A stretch of DNA of 64,000 bases from Sweltsa coloradensis (taxonomy: Eukaryota > Arthropoda > Insecta > Plecoptera > Chloroperlidae), in NCBI GenBank assembly GCA_024449915.1, contig JAMZAV010000026.1, positions 434,001-498,000 on the forward strand. Direction: 5' to 3'. Positions 12,106-23,686 of the stretch are shown one piece after another; positions within the stretch are counted from its first letter, which is position 1; each line of letters opens with the position of its first letter. Made by a program: the position numbers and the translations under genes. A model generated the notes under the pieces. The model did not search any database and was not told the DNA's origin. It was given only the letters and a program-made list of their open reading frames with translations.

Positions 12106-12972
12106 AGGAATGTGGGAGACCTGACTTCAAACAATGCGGGATAGATTTTTTTAATTTCTGGATTGTATTACAAATTATAGAACATGTTTTGAATTGCATA
12201 ATATACAGTACTTCTATGGAAAACAGCTAGTACAATTGATTGATTGATTGGATATTGCTTAACGTCTCATAATGCACTTTGGCTATTCGAGACGATGAGT
12301 GTTGTTGGTTTAGATAGGGCCTATCGGCTAGGAAGGAAGAAGGAGGATGAAGTATGAACAAGAGGGAGGAGGGGAAACCCGGTACCCAACCTACTCCTTT
12401 CGAAAAGTACCAGGGGACCAACAGCTTAACGTTTCATCCGAAAGGACGGTGTAACTTTGACAGTCATATAGGTTCCTCCACTCCCGGACTGCCGAACAGA
12501 CGTCGAGGAGAACGAAGCCGTTACACTAGCTCTAACCAGCGATATACGTGAGTTTCAGGGCAGAGCGGTCACCCACTCTAAACAGCCAGTACAAAATACA
12601 TGTAAAGATTGCAAGGTTTGCTCAATCTCCAGGCAGAATGTTGGGGAATCTTCAGCGTGCAAGATTCGGCACACCTTGGTCACCGCCTGACATTCTAAAA
12701 ATGATTTTATAAAAATGTTTTTTCAAGAACAAAACCATTGTCTATAAATTACATCCTACACATTTTTTAGCCTTTATTTTTAATTTATTATGTCTTGTAG
12801 GTTTAAATCACAACGGATTTTTCTCAATATGCTAAATGCGCGCTAAAGACTTGTACCGGATGTCTGTTTAAAATTTAAGCTCAATCTGTTCGGCCAGTGA
12901 ACTTTCTCAAAGCAGATCTTGTGCCGTTTAACTTGCATTGTATGACTCAGTTGCTGCGCTCCCTCGTCTAAT
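12106..12972 (+). repeat. tRNA-derived SINE-like repeat split by an insertion
   Basis: The order of blocks matches 2939-3662: GGAATGTGGGAGACCTGA, TTAATTTCTGGATTGTATT, GGTTTGCTCAATCTCCAGG, a TTAAAATTTAAGCTCAATCT module and an end GCGCTCCCTCGTCTAATTA. A separate element interrupts it at about 12236-12580. Confidence 0.7.
12236..12580 (-). mobile_element. SINE/LINE tail inserted in the SINE-like repeat
   Basis: The insert begins TTGATTGATTGATTGGATAT and, read on the minus strand, ends CGTTAAGCAATATCCAATC plus a (TCAA)n tail, typical of a non-LTR retroposon 3' end. It is flanked by AACAGCTAGTACAA on the left and AACAGCCAGTACAA on the right, a 14-bp duplication with one change. ATTGGATATTGCTTAACGTC also occurs at 63436-63455. 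Confidence 0.7.
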
Positions 12973-13875
12973 TACCGCACCCTAATAATTCATGCTATTG
13001 TAGCTCAAATTGTACTTCACAGTGTGATATACAATCATTGACAAGCCTGTCAAGCAGCATTGTCGGCAACACAACACTGCTGTTTTCGGAATCACGCTAG
13101 GGATTTGTATCTCGGTTTCGACTCTGAGATTGGCAGGGAAATTTTGTATTTTCAAACAAAAGTTGTATTCACACAACTATGGATACCTATGGGAAAAGTG
13201 ATTCTCGTGCAGAGTTAATACGGGAAGCGGTAATTGGCTGGGAAATTCGGGAGTGTTGTCAACCCATTCAAAAGTTATTTCACCATTTTCATCAGTGTTA
13301 AAAACTGCCTTGCTTATGAATTTGAAAAGTAATTTGTTGATCAACAGGCAGTTACATAATTTTTAACAAGTGTTGCCTCAATTGATGCACCTGTGTTTTT
13401 TTTTTGCAATGACGTGCGGGTCAAAAACAGACCTAAATCCTTCATATCATTATTTGTAACATTTCAAAGACTGAAATTCCTTTTTGTGCTGAAGAACTAA
13501 TTTTAAAAAAATCTTTTGAAGATGTAGACTATGGCTCCATTTAAATCATGACGGATTCAGGTCCGAGGAGGAATTAAATCATCCATATGTTACTATCCGA
13601 TGTCATCTCTGATATATTCCAAAATTTGGCATCCCTAAACAGCAAAGTAGATGGGTGTGCTGTAGTTAGCACAAAGTGTCCACAGCTTATGAAACTGGTG
13701 ATTCTTTAGCCCCCCCACCCAACTTGTGCTGGAACCAAAGTTATATGGAAAAAGTGTAATTCGAAGTCTTGTTTTGGTTTGGTTGGAAATCACTAATGGC
13801 TCCATATACCTGTAACTACTTGTCACTAGTTAACCTGGACTATTCAGAGTTAGCTAATTCATTGGGTCAAATATT
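12973..13875. other. non-coding, no gene seen
   Basis: No exon, RNA gene or bounded element could be recognised in this AT-rich stretch. Confidence 0.55.
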
Positions 13876-14165
13876 AGTTTGAAAAGGTCCAGGGTTCAAT
13901 TCCCGCTCTAAGGAATGTGTAAACGGTGACTTTGGAGCCTTCTTGGTAACATGGTTCATAATAAATTCTAAAGGTGTTCCAAATTAGCCTTATTGATTTT
14001 GTCACTGTCGCGAGTGGAATCGCGTGCAGCTTGGCTGATCGGTGTTCATACTTAAATATGCCGGCCTCTAGTTGGTTATTGTTTGTTTTTCGATTGTGTC
14101 TGCGCCTACAGAGGGTTGGCTTGATCTGCTTTAAATTTAATGTCCCCCCCCACTGAAAATCCATT
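13876..14165 (+). repeat. SINE with GTGACTTTGGAGCC core
   Basis: A B-box-like GGGTTCAATTCCC is followed by GTGTAAACGGTGACTTTGGAG and a body ending in CGAGTGGAATCGCGTGC. The same core and order appear at 36322-36500 (+) and 39060-39290 (-), which defines a dispersed tRNA-derived SINE family. The A box is not recognisable here. Confidence 0.65.
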
Positions 14166-14398
14166 CTGTGACTGAGTGGGTAGACTCTAAATATGAATGT
14201 ATTTGTTTAACTTTAATTCATTTAATGCAAATCCTGACAAGTGCTATTTGATTCTGCATATTTGTGGAGCAGGTAGACATTTATTAAATAAACACTAATT
14301 TATGGGGACATCTACCCCGGGGAGCAGAAAACAATCAGTAGAGTACTGATGACATTTTCAATTATTTTTTATGTAATGCATAGAATAGGTGGCAATTT

Positions 14399-14930
14399 TT
14401 TTAAATTTTATTTATTTAACGTCTATCCTATTCAGTTAAAAAACTGATTTACAAAGGAGGACAACAAAATAAATCTAATTACATAGATGCAGACACAACA
14501 ATGAACTACAGTTAAGTAAATATTTGAAATAGTAATATTACAATCCAACAATGCATTAAAACAGGGACAATTTTGGTAACAAATTCAAAAAGGATATTAA
14601 ATGCAATATTTATTAATGAACCAAACATACAAAAGGGGGAAGGGAAAAAAATCATAAAAAATAAAAACTGATTAATTAGACGATCCCACTCAAACGAATA
14701 TAAGGTTTGCCAAAAATTAGGAACAGCAAATCAGGAAGTAATCAAACTTTTGCGGAAGAAACCACCGAACACGAATCTTCATTCTTGTGTTCAAATCTTG
14801 ATAACAATTTGGTACAAAAAATCTTGACTCTAATATTAGATGTTCAGTGATGGAGTCGGCATCAACTTGGTTGGTTCGGAGCCGCCCCACTGAAAACATT
14901 AGAATTCCATTTGATTGATTCCGTATAATA
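14399..14930 (-). mobile_element. LINE 3' end remnant
   Basis: Read on the minus strand the segment ends TTGTAAATCAGTTTTTTAAC, GAATAGGATAGACGTTAAA and a TAAA-type tail. The same tail is inserted at 61501-61622. Upstream, a 60-codon minus-strand frame (14717-14899) may be the last coding part. Class was not determined. Confidence 0.55.
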
Positions 14931-15012
14931 ATACATTGTATAGGGAGCTCAAGCAGCCATTCATAATTTTATTACCTTGTTTTTAAAGCATTATTTCATC
15001 CCCCTCTAATAA

Positions 15013-15627
15013 TTGGATGAGCGTAGCAAAGACTCCATTCTACTACACTGGAGAAAAAAATCCGGAATGTTTATTTTTTCTTTCTTTTTTGTATTTTTGT
15101 CTGTCTGTTAACACGATTCTGGCTAAACCAATACTCCAATTGCGATGAAACTTTCTGGAGAACTGCCACGTTTTTGAGCATAATCGAAAAATTATTTCTC
15201 ATGAAAATTACAAATTTTTTTTACAATTACAACGATTTTTTTTGATTTTTTGAAAATTTATTTTACTTATGGTAACACCTACAGGCTTTATCCGATTATA
15301 ATGATTTTTGCACAGATTCTTTATTTTATGAATTAATATATTTGTGTGAAATTTGTTTGCAATCGAAAAAAATTCTTGTGATAATCGCAATTTTACGATG
15401 TTTTTCGGTTTTTTAAATTTCTCGACAAAAAGCACCTACATGCTTTATCCGAATGTAATGATTTTGTCACAGAAGCTTAATTTTATGAATTAATACATTC
15501 GTCTCAAATTTGAGCGAAATCGAAAAATTATTTCTCGTGAAAATCGCAATTTTACAGTTTTTTCGTTTTTAAAAAATTACGCTCATTCAACAACGCGCCT
15601 GAAAAAGCGTTTGCGAAGCTTCTTAGT
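15013..15627 (-). repeat. ACTAGGAA repeat, subfamily A, inverted
   Basis: On the minus strand this starts ACTAAGAAGCTTCGCAAACG with GTTGAATGAGCG and ends CTACGCTCATCCAA. It contains the same GTGAAATTTGAGCG-type units as the plus-strand copies. Confidence 0.8.
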
Positions 15628-15689
15628 TTTAAAAATTGTTCCTACTGTTCTGTTCCATCACCATCTTTACAACATTGTTCATATTCTTT

Positions 15690-15990
15690 AATTTCTTATT
15701 TTTGTTATTGTATTGTATTGTATTGTTTTGTTTTGTTGGGTTCCTCTGCAATTGACTTTTTTAGTCGGTAGCAGGTTATTCTTTTACTTCTCTAGATTTC
15801 CTCTTTCTCCTTTTCAAACTCTTTCTGGTTTGCAAGTTCTCCATCTTCAAGTTTTCGTCTAGTCTATACTGCACCCATGTTGATTGCCCATATTCCACAC
15901 AAGTCTTCTCATTGGCCGGAGCATAGCCTACACATTTCTCTTCCCCAGTCAGGATCCGATAAACCTTTGGCAGTAGCTTAATATATAATT
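15690..15990 (-). mobile_element. LINE 3' end remnant
   Basis: The minus strand carries a 3' coding-like tail containing IKLLPKV and ends in a (CAATA)n simple tract. The IKLLPKV ending is shared with the LINE remnants at 17900-19074 and 34631-34831, so all three are probably one clade. Confidence 0.5.
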
Positions 15991-16418
15991 TTGGATGAGC
16001 AAAGCAAAGATTCCATTTCACTATACTAGAGAAAAAATCGAAATATTATTTCTCATGAAAATCGCAATTTTTCGATTTTTTTTTATTAAAAATTTTTTTT
16101 TGACTTATAAACCTACATGCTTTCTTTACCCGATTGTAATGATTTTTTCGCAGTACCTTAATTTTATGAATTATTATATTCTTGTGAAATTTGAGCGCAA
16201 TCGAAAAATTATTTCTCATGAAAATTGCAACTTTCCACTTTTTTGTTTAAAAAAAATTTCTTGGATTCATAACACCTACATGCTTTATCCGATTGTAATG
16301 ATTTTTTCACAGAACCTTAATTTTTTGAATTAATATATTCGTGTGAAATTTGAGCGCATCGCACCAATAACGCTCATCCAACAACGCGCCTGAGAAAGCG
16401 TTTGCGAAGCTTCCTAGT
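15991..16418 (-). repeat. ACTAGGAA repeat, subfamily A, inverted, internally deleted
   Basis: On the minus strand it starts ACTAGGAAGCTTCGCAAACG and ends GCTTTGCTCATCCAA. Most of the 3' module is missing. Confidence 0.75.
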
Positions 16419-17489
16419 ATAATATATAACTAATAATCAAACACCCGGTTCAAACATAAGTCAGGACCGTAGGTGATACATATTTTCTGATAATATTTAT
16501 TTCTGTAAACATGTTCTACGTAGAATGATTAGTACGCTGGATCAGCTGTCAAATAAAAATTGAATTTCCTACTACTTAAAAAACGCGCCACGACTTAATA
16601 ACTTCACTGCACAGTGATGCCAGCCACGAAAGCATTCCAAATAGGTCAGTTTCCAACATAGTGTCTAGAAGGCTTTTTGTTTACATTCGCTTTCATAGCT
16701 TGTTTTATTTCAAATAATAATGAATTGTTCGGTCAAATGGCTTATGAAATTGATACCTTTTTAGGTCCATAGCTATCCTTTAAAATATAGTTATACCCAG
16801 GAGGATAATATAGTAGCGCATAGGCATCGATTAATCAATGCTAAAATGCCATTGCGGTTGTTGTTGTTGCTGTCAATCGTTCAGCCACGTACAGCACAGC
16901 AGAGTTTATCTTGATTGTTACCATATTAGGCCTAGGCTATTAGTTTTTGTGCGAAGGGATAGTCTACGAAAGTTAATTACTTTAAAGTTTGTAAAAACCC
17001 TTGTTCAGTTCAAATATCAATCAATTTGTTGCAGACACGACTCTTTATCCGGATAAATGGTTGGTCTTTGGGGTTGAGCTCTTAGAAATCTGGCCCAGTG
17101 TTTTCCATTGCCGACATTTTCTATTTTTGCATTGGCAGGATTGAAAGTGAATGGACTAATTTTTGTGATTAATGCGAGCCTAACTAATGTTTACTATTAA
17201 TTATATTGTTGACGACAAAACCAGCGGGTGTCTTTAGAGAAATAACATTTCTTTTGAGTGAAGTGTTGAGTGGTGATATTTTAATTGATGATAACGAAAA
17301 TCTGTGATAAAAACATTAGCTTTAGGCCCTAGAGTCTGTTAGCATTGGGTCTTAACTAGAAAGTAGCTTAGTGTAAGGTACGGCTAGTGACATTAATATT
17401 GGCCTAACTCTAGTCTATAGCCTGGGTTGGCCTTTAGGCCTAGCTAACATACAATTTAGAACATCGTGATACCTAGGCCCTAGCCAACA
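16419..17489. other. region upstream of 4E-T exon 1
   Basis: No coding exon is visible. The last 250 bases before 17490 presumably include 5' UTR and promoter of the 4E-T gene, but I see no TATA box or initiator that I would call, and the stretch is rich in TAGGCCTA words. Confidence 0.4.
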
Positions 17490-17556
17490 ATGTCGACTGC
17501 TGATGAGAAAATCGTGAGCAGCAAACCAGGCCCAGACTCCAATAAACTGGAAGAAG
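17490..17556 (+). CDS. EIF4ENIF1: 4E-T exon 1 (initiator)
   Basis: This exon begins with ATG in a favourable context (A at -3, CCAACAATG) and encodes 22 residues starting MSTADEKIV. It ends in phase 1 at a strong donor, G|GTAAGTAAG. The split codon joins exon 2 to give V followed by DDVVPE. The N-terminus of this family is poorly conserved, so the exon is assigned by start codon, donor strength and phase rather than by similarity. A competing first exon at 33926 ends in the same phase. Upstream sequence to about 17200 is presumably 5' UTR and promoter, but I see no defined core motif. Confidence 0.75.
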
Positions 17557-17899
17557 GTAAGTAAGCTAAAAATGCTATAGACCTAGGCCTAGGCCTAGCC
17601 TCGACTGGAACCATTGTGTAGGCTAGGCCTAGGGGCTAGCCATAGTTTCCTGCACTTAGGGAATTAATAATTAATTAAGCCTACCTAGGCCTACTAGGCC
17701 CTAGTTGGGGCAGGTTTTCCCTCCTTGCCTCTTCCATTGTTTTGTTCCTCTTCCCTCAAGAGGATTTCGTTTCCCCCCTAGCTTTATTGGCACTTCTGTA
17801 CTTGGCGGGTCCCAACATTTTTTTTCAATGAAAACATACACACCCGAAATCCTTTCCGTTACAAAACTACTTTCATTAGGTAGTAGGCCTAGTAGTAGT

Positions 17900-19074
17900 T
17901 CTCCTCTGCTGTTGACTCATTGTCGGTGGCAGGTAATTCCTTCATATTCGGTGGCAGGTAATTCCTTCATTTTCCTCACTTCTCATTCCCTCATTTTCAT
18001 TTCCATTTCCACTTCGCTATCAACTCCCTTTTCTCTTCTCCTTCTTCCCCTCATCCATTTGCTTCACTGATCATCTTCCTTTTCACTTCTCCTTCTATTC
18101 CACATTCGAGCAAGGCCTCTTCTTAATTACTTCCTCATGCCGTTTGATTCTCTCTCAATCAATAACACTCCCCTCAGTCAGTATTTACCTTTGGCAGCAG
18201 CTTAATAGATTTCTTGAACCCAGCCAACTTTTTGTCCCCCACTATCCCCTCAGAAAGGCCATTCCAATCCACCACTGTCCAAGCAAGGAAGGAGTTCTTC
18301 TCCACATCTGTAGCCCATATACCTCTCTCATACTTCCATGAGTGGTCCCTTCTAGCTATATAGCTAGCCTTCCTTAACTGCCCGTTCATCTCACCCCACC
18401 CCTCATGTGCACTGGACACCCTATACATCTTACCCAATCTGTCCCATTCTTCTCCTATCTTCAAGCATCTCCCATCCAAGTCCCTTACCATACCCTTAAC
18501 ACTGTCATATGTCCTTACTAGTTGTCCATTAATCATTTCCTCCTTCCCCCAATAATTTTTATTGACACCCTTCTCGCAGCTCTTTCTTGTACTGCCTCAA
18601 TTTCTCTAGTTTCTCCCTTCCTGTATGGATCCCATATTGCCCAGCATATTCAACAACCGGTCTAACTAGGGTTTTATAGGCATGTCCCTTTAGAGCCTTA
18701 CTTGCACCTTTCAAAGTCCGCATAACAAAATTTAGGCACCTAAACCCTTTCTTGGATACTTCCTTTACTTGCTCCACCCAACTAAGCTTGCTCTGCAGCC
18801 ATACTCCCAGGTATTTTATTCTCTCTACCCTCTCCAGTAATTTCCCCATTAACAAGTAGCCGAACTTTCCACTGGCTACAGTGCGCCGCGCTAGGCCTAG
18901 TTCGAGGATACAATCGAAAAGAGCGCACCCGAAATCCTTTCCGTTAGTGTATAAAAGTTGGGACCCGCCAAGTAGGCCTACCGCTTTATTTGCTGCCTTC
19001 ATCCTGCTCATCTTCATTTTTGGTTTTATCTTCATAGGGACACAAATCACTTTTTGGCAGTAGCCTAGCTTCAA
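17900..19074 (-). pseudogene. LINE reverse-transcriptase C-terminal remnant
   Basis: Minus-strand frames at 18559-19074 and 18174-18536 show the end of a non-LTR reverse transcriptase. The run RIKYLGVWLQSKLSWVEQV, then KTLVRPVVEYAGQYG and EKLEKLR, corresponds to the thumb region (YLGV..., LVRPxLEY..., LExVQ). The next frame begins INGQLVRTYDSVKGM and ends GFKKSIKLLPK. A frameshift separates the two. The 5' part (endonuclease, palm with FADD) is absent. It is probably CR1/L2/Jockey-like. Confidence 0.8.
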
Positions 19075-19579
19075 TTTGTTTTAGAAGCCTAAATTATAGC
19101 TTTTCCACTTTACTAGGTACCAGACCCCTTCTGAGAGCCCGTTCTAACCCCTACCCAACGACCGCCCTGGCCAGGTAGGAAAACCCCTCCATCCTTCATG
19201 AGCTCTATTGACCCTAGCCTATACATTTTCCCCAGTCTCATTCCTCCTCCTGTCCTGCAGTTTCTTTCACCCTAGGTCATTGACCATCCCTGACACTTGT
19301 TTAGGTCCAGAGGTAGAGCTATTGGGGTACCCCTACCTTTGCAGTGGGGATGTAGGGCCTAGGCTAGGCCTACCAACTTTTTAACACAGCAATTTTAGGG
19401 GAAAAACATTGGTTGGGGGGGGGGGGGGGGCAAAGTGCGTATGTTTTACAATATTATTATCATCATTAGCCTATTATTATTGATTCATAGCAGTTGTCGT
19501 AAAAGTTTGCCCCAACTGGGTTATGTCATGGAAGTCAACAGTCACAACAACTAGCAGTTTAGTAAAGGTTCGTTCTGTT

Positions 19580-19652
19580 GTCCCAGTGGCTCAATTGGTA
19601 GAGCTATGGCACGTTAAGCCGGAGGTTCTGGGTTCGATTCCCCAGTCGGGGC
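19580..19652 (+). tRNA. tRNA-Asn-like sequence, copy 1
   Basis: The A box TGGCTCAATTGG and B box GGTTCGATTCC are intact. The acceptor stem GTCCCAG pairs partly with TCGGGGC, the T-stem CTGGG/CCCAG is perfect, and the anticodon loop ACGTTAA would give anticodon GTT (Asn). Position 33 is C instead of the near-universal T, so function as a tRNA is doubtful. It sits inside a fold-back repeat. Confidence 0.5.
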
Positions 19653-19876
19653 AAACTTTTACGACAACTGCTATGAATCAATAACTATCTCCTTAAAGCG
19701 GGCTTATGCTTAAAAACCTTATGTTCATGCTACCTAAATCATGGAAGATGAGATGTGATTGGATTTATCCATGTGATCTTTCAGATTTGACAGCTACATT
19801 GCAGTCTTCTGTTGGATTTGTGTCATGGAAGTCAACAGTCACAACAACTAGCAGTTTCGTAAAGGTTTGTTCTGTT

Positions 19877-19947
19877 GTCCCGGTGGCTCAATTGGTAGAG
19901 CTATGGCACGTTAAGCCGGAGGTTCTGGGTTCGAACCCCAGGGGGGC
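19877..19947 (+). tRNA. tRNA-Asn-like sequence, copy 2
   Basis: This is a direct-repeat copy of 19580-19652 with A box TGGCTCAATTGG and B box GGTTCGAACCC. The 3' acceptor side is altered to AGGGGGGC and is slightly shorter. Flanking sequence is duplicated too, from GTCATGGAAGTCAACAGTC to the CAACTGCTATGAATCAATA end. Confidence 0.45.
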
Positions 19948-20263
19948 AAACTTTTACGACAACTGCTATGAATCAATAGGCCTAACTATGTCCTTAAAGC
20001 GGGCTTATGCTTAAAAACCTATTCATCATTATTATTATAGTTAAAACATACGCGCTTCGTGCTCCCCCCCCCCCTCCCTCCCCCTAACATATGCTTTTCC
20101 CCTAAAATCGCTGTGTTAAAAATTTGGTAGGCTAGGCCTACATCCCAACTGCAATTGTAGGTCCGCTATTGGTAGGCCTAGTGATAGGTGACCGTAGTTC
20201 GTCATTATCGATAATCAAAATATCATTAGACCTAAATGGTTGAAAACAGCCCGAAACACGTAA

Positions 20264-21394
20264 GGGAGACTGGGGATGGCTGATACGCTTTTCAGAAAAT
20301 ATTTATTTAAATTTTTGGTGTTGGTTGTACTTCTAATTCAACTATTGCAATTTAATGAAGTGTTTATTAGTTTTCTACTATTTAGTATAGGCCTAGTTTG
20401 TATCCCTTTACTACCAACAGCTTATATTACAAACCAATATTATTCACACAATGTTTAGTGTATCAAGCATCCCCATATGAGGGATACTTGATACACCAAC
20501 AATGGATACATGATACAGGTGATGAATGTTAGCTTTATTGATACAAGAAAACAAGTTTTGCTGATTGCTGATATAGAATAAGATAGGTCTACAGATAAAA
20601 TAATATGAATATGAAAAACATTATGTGAACTATGTTGTTGTTTGACATTTCTTTTTTTTGACATTAATATGCTGTCGAGCTAGCTTAAGTCTGAGAATGC
20701 ACCTAGTAGGCCAAGATCTAAGGCTAATCATTAACCTAGTTGTAAGTGTGGGCATAAATACTATTAAAAATCTTAATAATTGTAAAAATTTATCCAGTGT
20801 ATAATTTTGTATAGGTAAATACTGCATAATAGATAGTATCAACCATCCCCTTGTTACCATTTTAGGTTATGCTGTCAATTCTGACTTAAATGAAAAGAAG
20901 TTTTGTCTAACATTACATGATTTATGAATCATCTTTATCATGAACCATAGCTTCAATATAGCACATAACTTTATTTGAAAAAATAACCATAGGCCTATGT
21001 AAATAATTGGAATCGAACAAAACCAATAAAATTTACTCGTCAGTCAGAAAAGTAGCACCATGCTTCCAATTTGGCTGCCATTGGTCACAGCCTCCTGAAA
21101 TTTTCTGTGTCACTGCTCCCTAGACTCATCTAAAGCCGGGTTCCCATGTCTCATTCCGCGCGGTATAAGTAAAGTTGAACATGGCCCAAGTCGTACCGCG
21201 CGGTATGGCAGCGCGGCGGATATAGTTTTTATCTCGCCGTGATTGGTCACCGCGCTCGACCATACCGCACGGTATGAGACATGGGAACCCGCCTTAAGCA
21301 CAGTTACCCACAAAAAGTTTCCAAAACAAAAACAACTAGAAATAAGGGGGGTGTATCAACCATCCCTATGTATCAACCATCCCCAGTCTCCCCT
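20264..21394. mobile_element. TIR element with GGGGAGACTGGGGATGG ends
   Basis: GGGAGACTGGGGATGGCTGA at the left is mirrored at the right by CAACCATCCCCAGTCTCCCC. Internal copies of TATCAACCATCCCC occur near 20840 and 21352, and a variant near 20461. A TA flank on both sides is possible but not decisive. No transposase is visible; a MITE is nested at 21131-21297. Confidence 0.6.
21131..21297. mobile_element. small MITE with 35-bp inverted ends
   Basis: GGGTTCCCATGTCTCAT then CCGCGCGGTAT at the left is mirrored as ATACCGCACGGTATGAGAC and ATGGGAACCC at the right. The short GC-rich centre contains further CCGCGCGGTAT palindromes. No coding content. Confidence 0.7.
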
Positions 21395-22268
21395 ACCTTG
21401 TTCATATTTTCCGCTTGGGCACAGAGGTACAAAGTGTCTTACTCAAGATTTATGTTTGAGAGCAAACTTAGCCTTTAGCGGGAGGCAAAAACAAAGACAA
21501 CACAGACTGGACGAGGCAGCGAGTGGCATGAGATTGTATTGTATTTATTTAGTATTGATATGCATCCCTAGCCTAGTCAAAACTACCCTGACACATTTAG
21601 GCTTAACTTCTGTTCTTCTGTACTTCTGTTCACTGTAGGCCTACACTCAACATTTTCCTCTTGGTCATGAAAACTTGGATAAAATTACTTTGTAGAGACC
21701 TGTTAACTCACTGCTTTCAAGACCCTCCCCCAGAGGTTTCCTGTTTTGCAAAACACTGCAGCAAAGTCCATCATGTTGCAGAGACTTAGCCTTTTTCAAT
21801 GTGGAGAACCAAAGCAATAGGGGCATTCCGTGTCAAATCAACCAAACCAAGGGACAAAAAATACTTAACCGACACAGATTTTCATGATGTTTTTTGGAGT
21901 TAACCTACCCCCAAAAATACCATAAATCCAAAATTTTAGGTCTAGCTACAGACGTTAATACTTTTTGAGTTATAGCCGGTCAAATATTGCCCGTAAACTC
22001 AAATTTGGGTTGGCGCGCTTTAGCGATAAATGCAGTTTGCTCTGAAACTATTTGTCCTAGAGATAGTTCTCTTCCATAGGCCTATGTCATTTGAAAGTTG
22101 TTGCAAAAATCTATCCATAATAACTACTTGAAACATTTTTTGAGCAATTCATATGCTATTGTGCAATTGTGCTACAGCATATGTTTTGACCTTAAATATT
22201 TCCAAAACGGCACACATCTTTGAAAAAAAAAGAAAAAAATTGGCTTCATCTTTGATGTAAGTTCTAGA

Positions 22269-23686
22269 CTCAGAATCATCCTAGATTGAACAACCTTCAA
22301 AATGGTCAGTGGAATGATTTGTCTGGGGATGTTGTAGGGAATTTAGATCGTTTTTAGTAGAGGACAGAAATTAGGTCTGGGGGGAGTGAGTGGTTGCCAC
22401 CGGGCGGTAGGGCCCATTAGTAAACGTTAAGAAATGTTAGGCCTATGTCTTACTATGTCTAATGTAGAAAAGCTAAAAATGCTATCATGCAATGGCCGCC
22501 TGATTTTGGAGCACTGGAAGTACTTTGACAGCTGAATTATTAGGTCATATTATTGACGTTGTTGTGCAAATTAAAGTGGGATTATCCGATTATGGATGCC
22601 TACACATTAACTACGTACTTCATAACGATCCAGTAATGTTGAAAGAGAAGTTGAAAAGATTTCTAGGATGAAGGGCCTACCTGAAGCAGGAACTCTTAAG
22701 CCTAGGCCTATCCAGTGACAGATGAATGAAAAACTATTTGTAGATGACAATCTGTCTATTTTTTTTTTTAAAGAATCGTATTGAAGTGAGCTCTCATTGG
22801 TCCTTTATGTTTAAACAATGTTGCCAACAGTTAAATCGATTGTTGACGTTTCAAATGTTTTTATTTGTTTTAATTCAAATGAATGTGTAGGGTATAGGTA
22901 GCCTAATAAAATAACTTAAAAAATAATAATTTTTTCCATGGAGATTATTAAGCATCATTAATTATATTATTACTAGGAAAACGTTTAAGTCCCGCTCCCG
23001 CCGCATTGATGGATGAGCTTTTTTGTAAGTTTTTAGTTTGCGTGGGACCACTTTTCCTTTGCAAGTGCTTTTTGAATGCATTGTAGGTGATTGTTGTCAA
23101 GTTTCTATTGTTACTTGTTAATTGTTATTATAAACCTAAAAACACTCATATTAAAACCTTTATTCTATGGATTCTGACTAACTTTTTCAACTTTTTCTTT
23201 CAATAAGCAATAGGCCACATCACCATTACCTTAATGTCCATGTAAAATATGAACGTTGTAGCCCCACCCGTTTGGTCAGAATCGGCCCAAATGTCACGAA
23301 AATATTGCACTAAAAATCGGAAAAAATCGTAAAAGTACGATATTCATGAGAAATATTTCTTCGATTGTACCCAAAAACATGGCAGGTCTAAGTTCAGAGA
23401 TTTCGAAGGTCCCCTTCAATTCTCATCGAGATCGCATATTATGCCGTTTGCCCGGAATCGTGCGAACAAACAGACAGAAAAATGAAAAAAAAAAAAACAT
23501 TGGTGCTAAATTTTTTGAGGGGTCAGTGAAATTGAAGTCTTCGCTTTGCTTATCCAATTAGTTTATTAGATAAGAAGAAGAAGAAATTTCAATTAACCTA
23601 TCAATTTTTTTTGCGTGGTCCACATGCGAAATGGCCGCCGAGAAGTGTCGAAAGGGCATTCAAAGTTGTGTGATTACTACTCTAGA
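22269..23686. mobile_element. insertion splitting the left TIR
   Basis: The left TIR reads GTAAGTTCTAGA and stops matching at 22268, then resumes at 23681 with TCTAGATGTATGTGCC. The right TIR, inverted, is continuous through this point. TCTAGA at both borders may be a 6-bp duplication. The insert includes a subfamily B ACTAGGAAAACG repeat at 22972-23557. Confidence 0.6.
22972..23557 (+). repeat. ACTAGGAAAACG repeat, subfamily B
   Basis: It runs from ACTAGGAAAACGTTTAAG to GCTTTGCTTATCCAA and is collinear with 326-1043 but lacks the internal duplication of that copy. It carries the ATTCTCATCGAGATCGCATA...CGGAATCGTG module and ACAAACAGACAG. Confidence 0.8.

Larger units (their letters stand above)
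19325..20180. mobile_element. fold-back element carrying two tRNA-like copies
   Basis: The outer arms (about 19325-19515 and 19948-20180) are inverted copies sharing GGGATGTAGG...GCCTACCAA, TTTTTAACACAGC and TTTTAGGGGAAAA, followed by a 16-nt G run (left) and an 11-nt C run (right), then a TATGTTTTA stretch. Inside, TTCATAGCAGTTGTCGTAAA is mirrored downstream of each tRNA-like block, and the whole inner unit is duplicated in direct orientation. Confidence 0.7.

Noticed and set aside
17705..18070. 121-codon Ser/Pro-rich plus-strand frame
   Set aside because: It is the antisense of a LINE 3' region and flanking pyrimidine-rich sequence.
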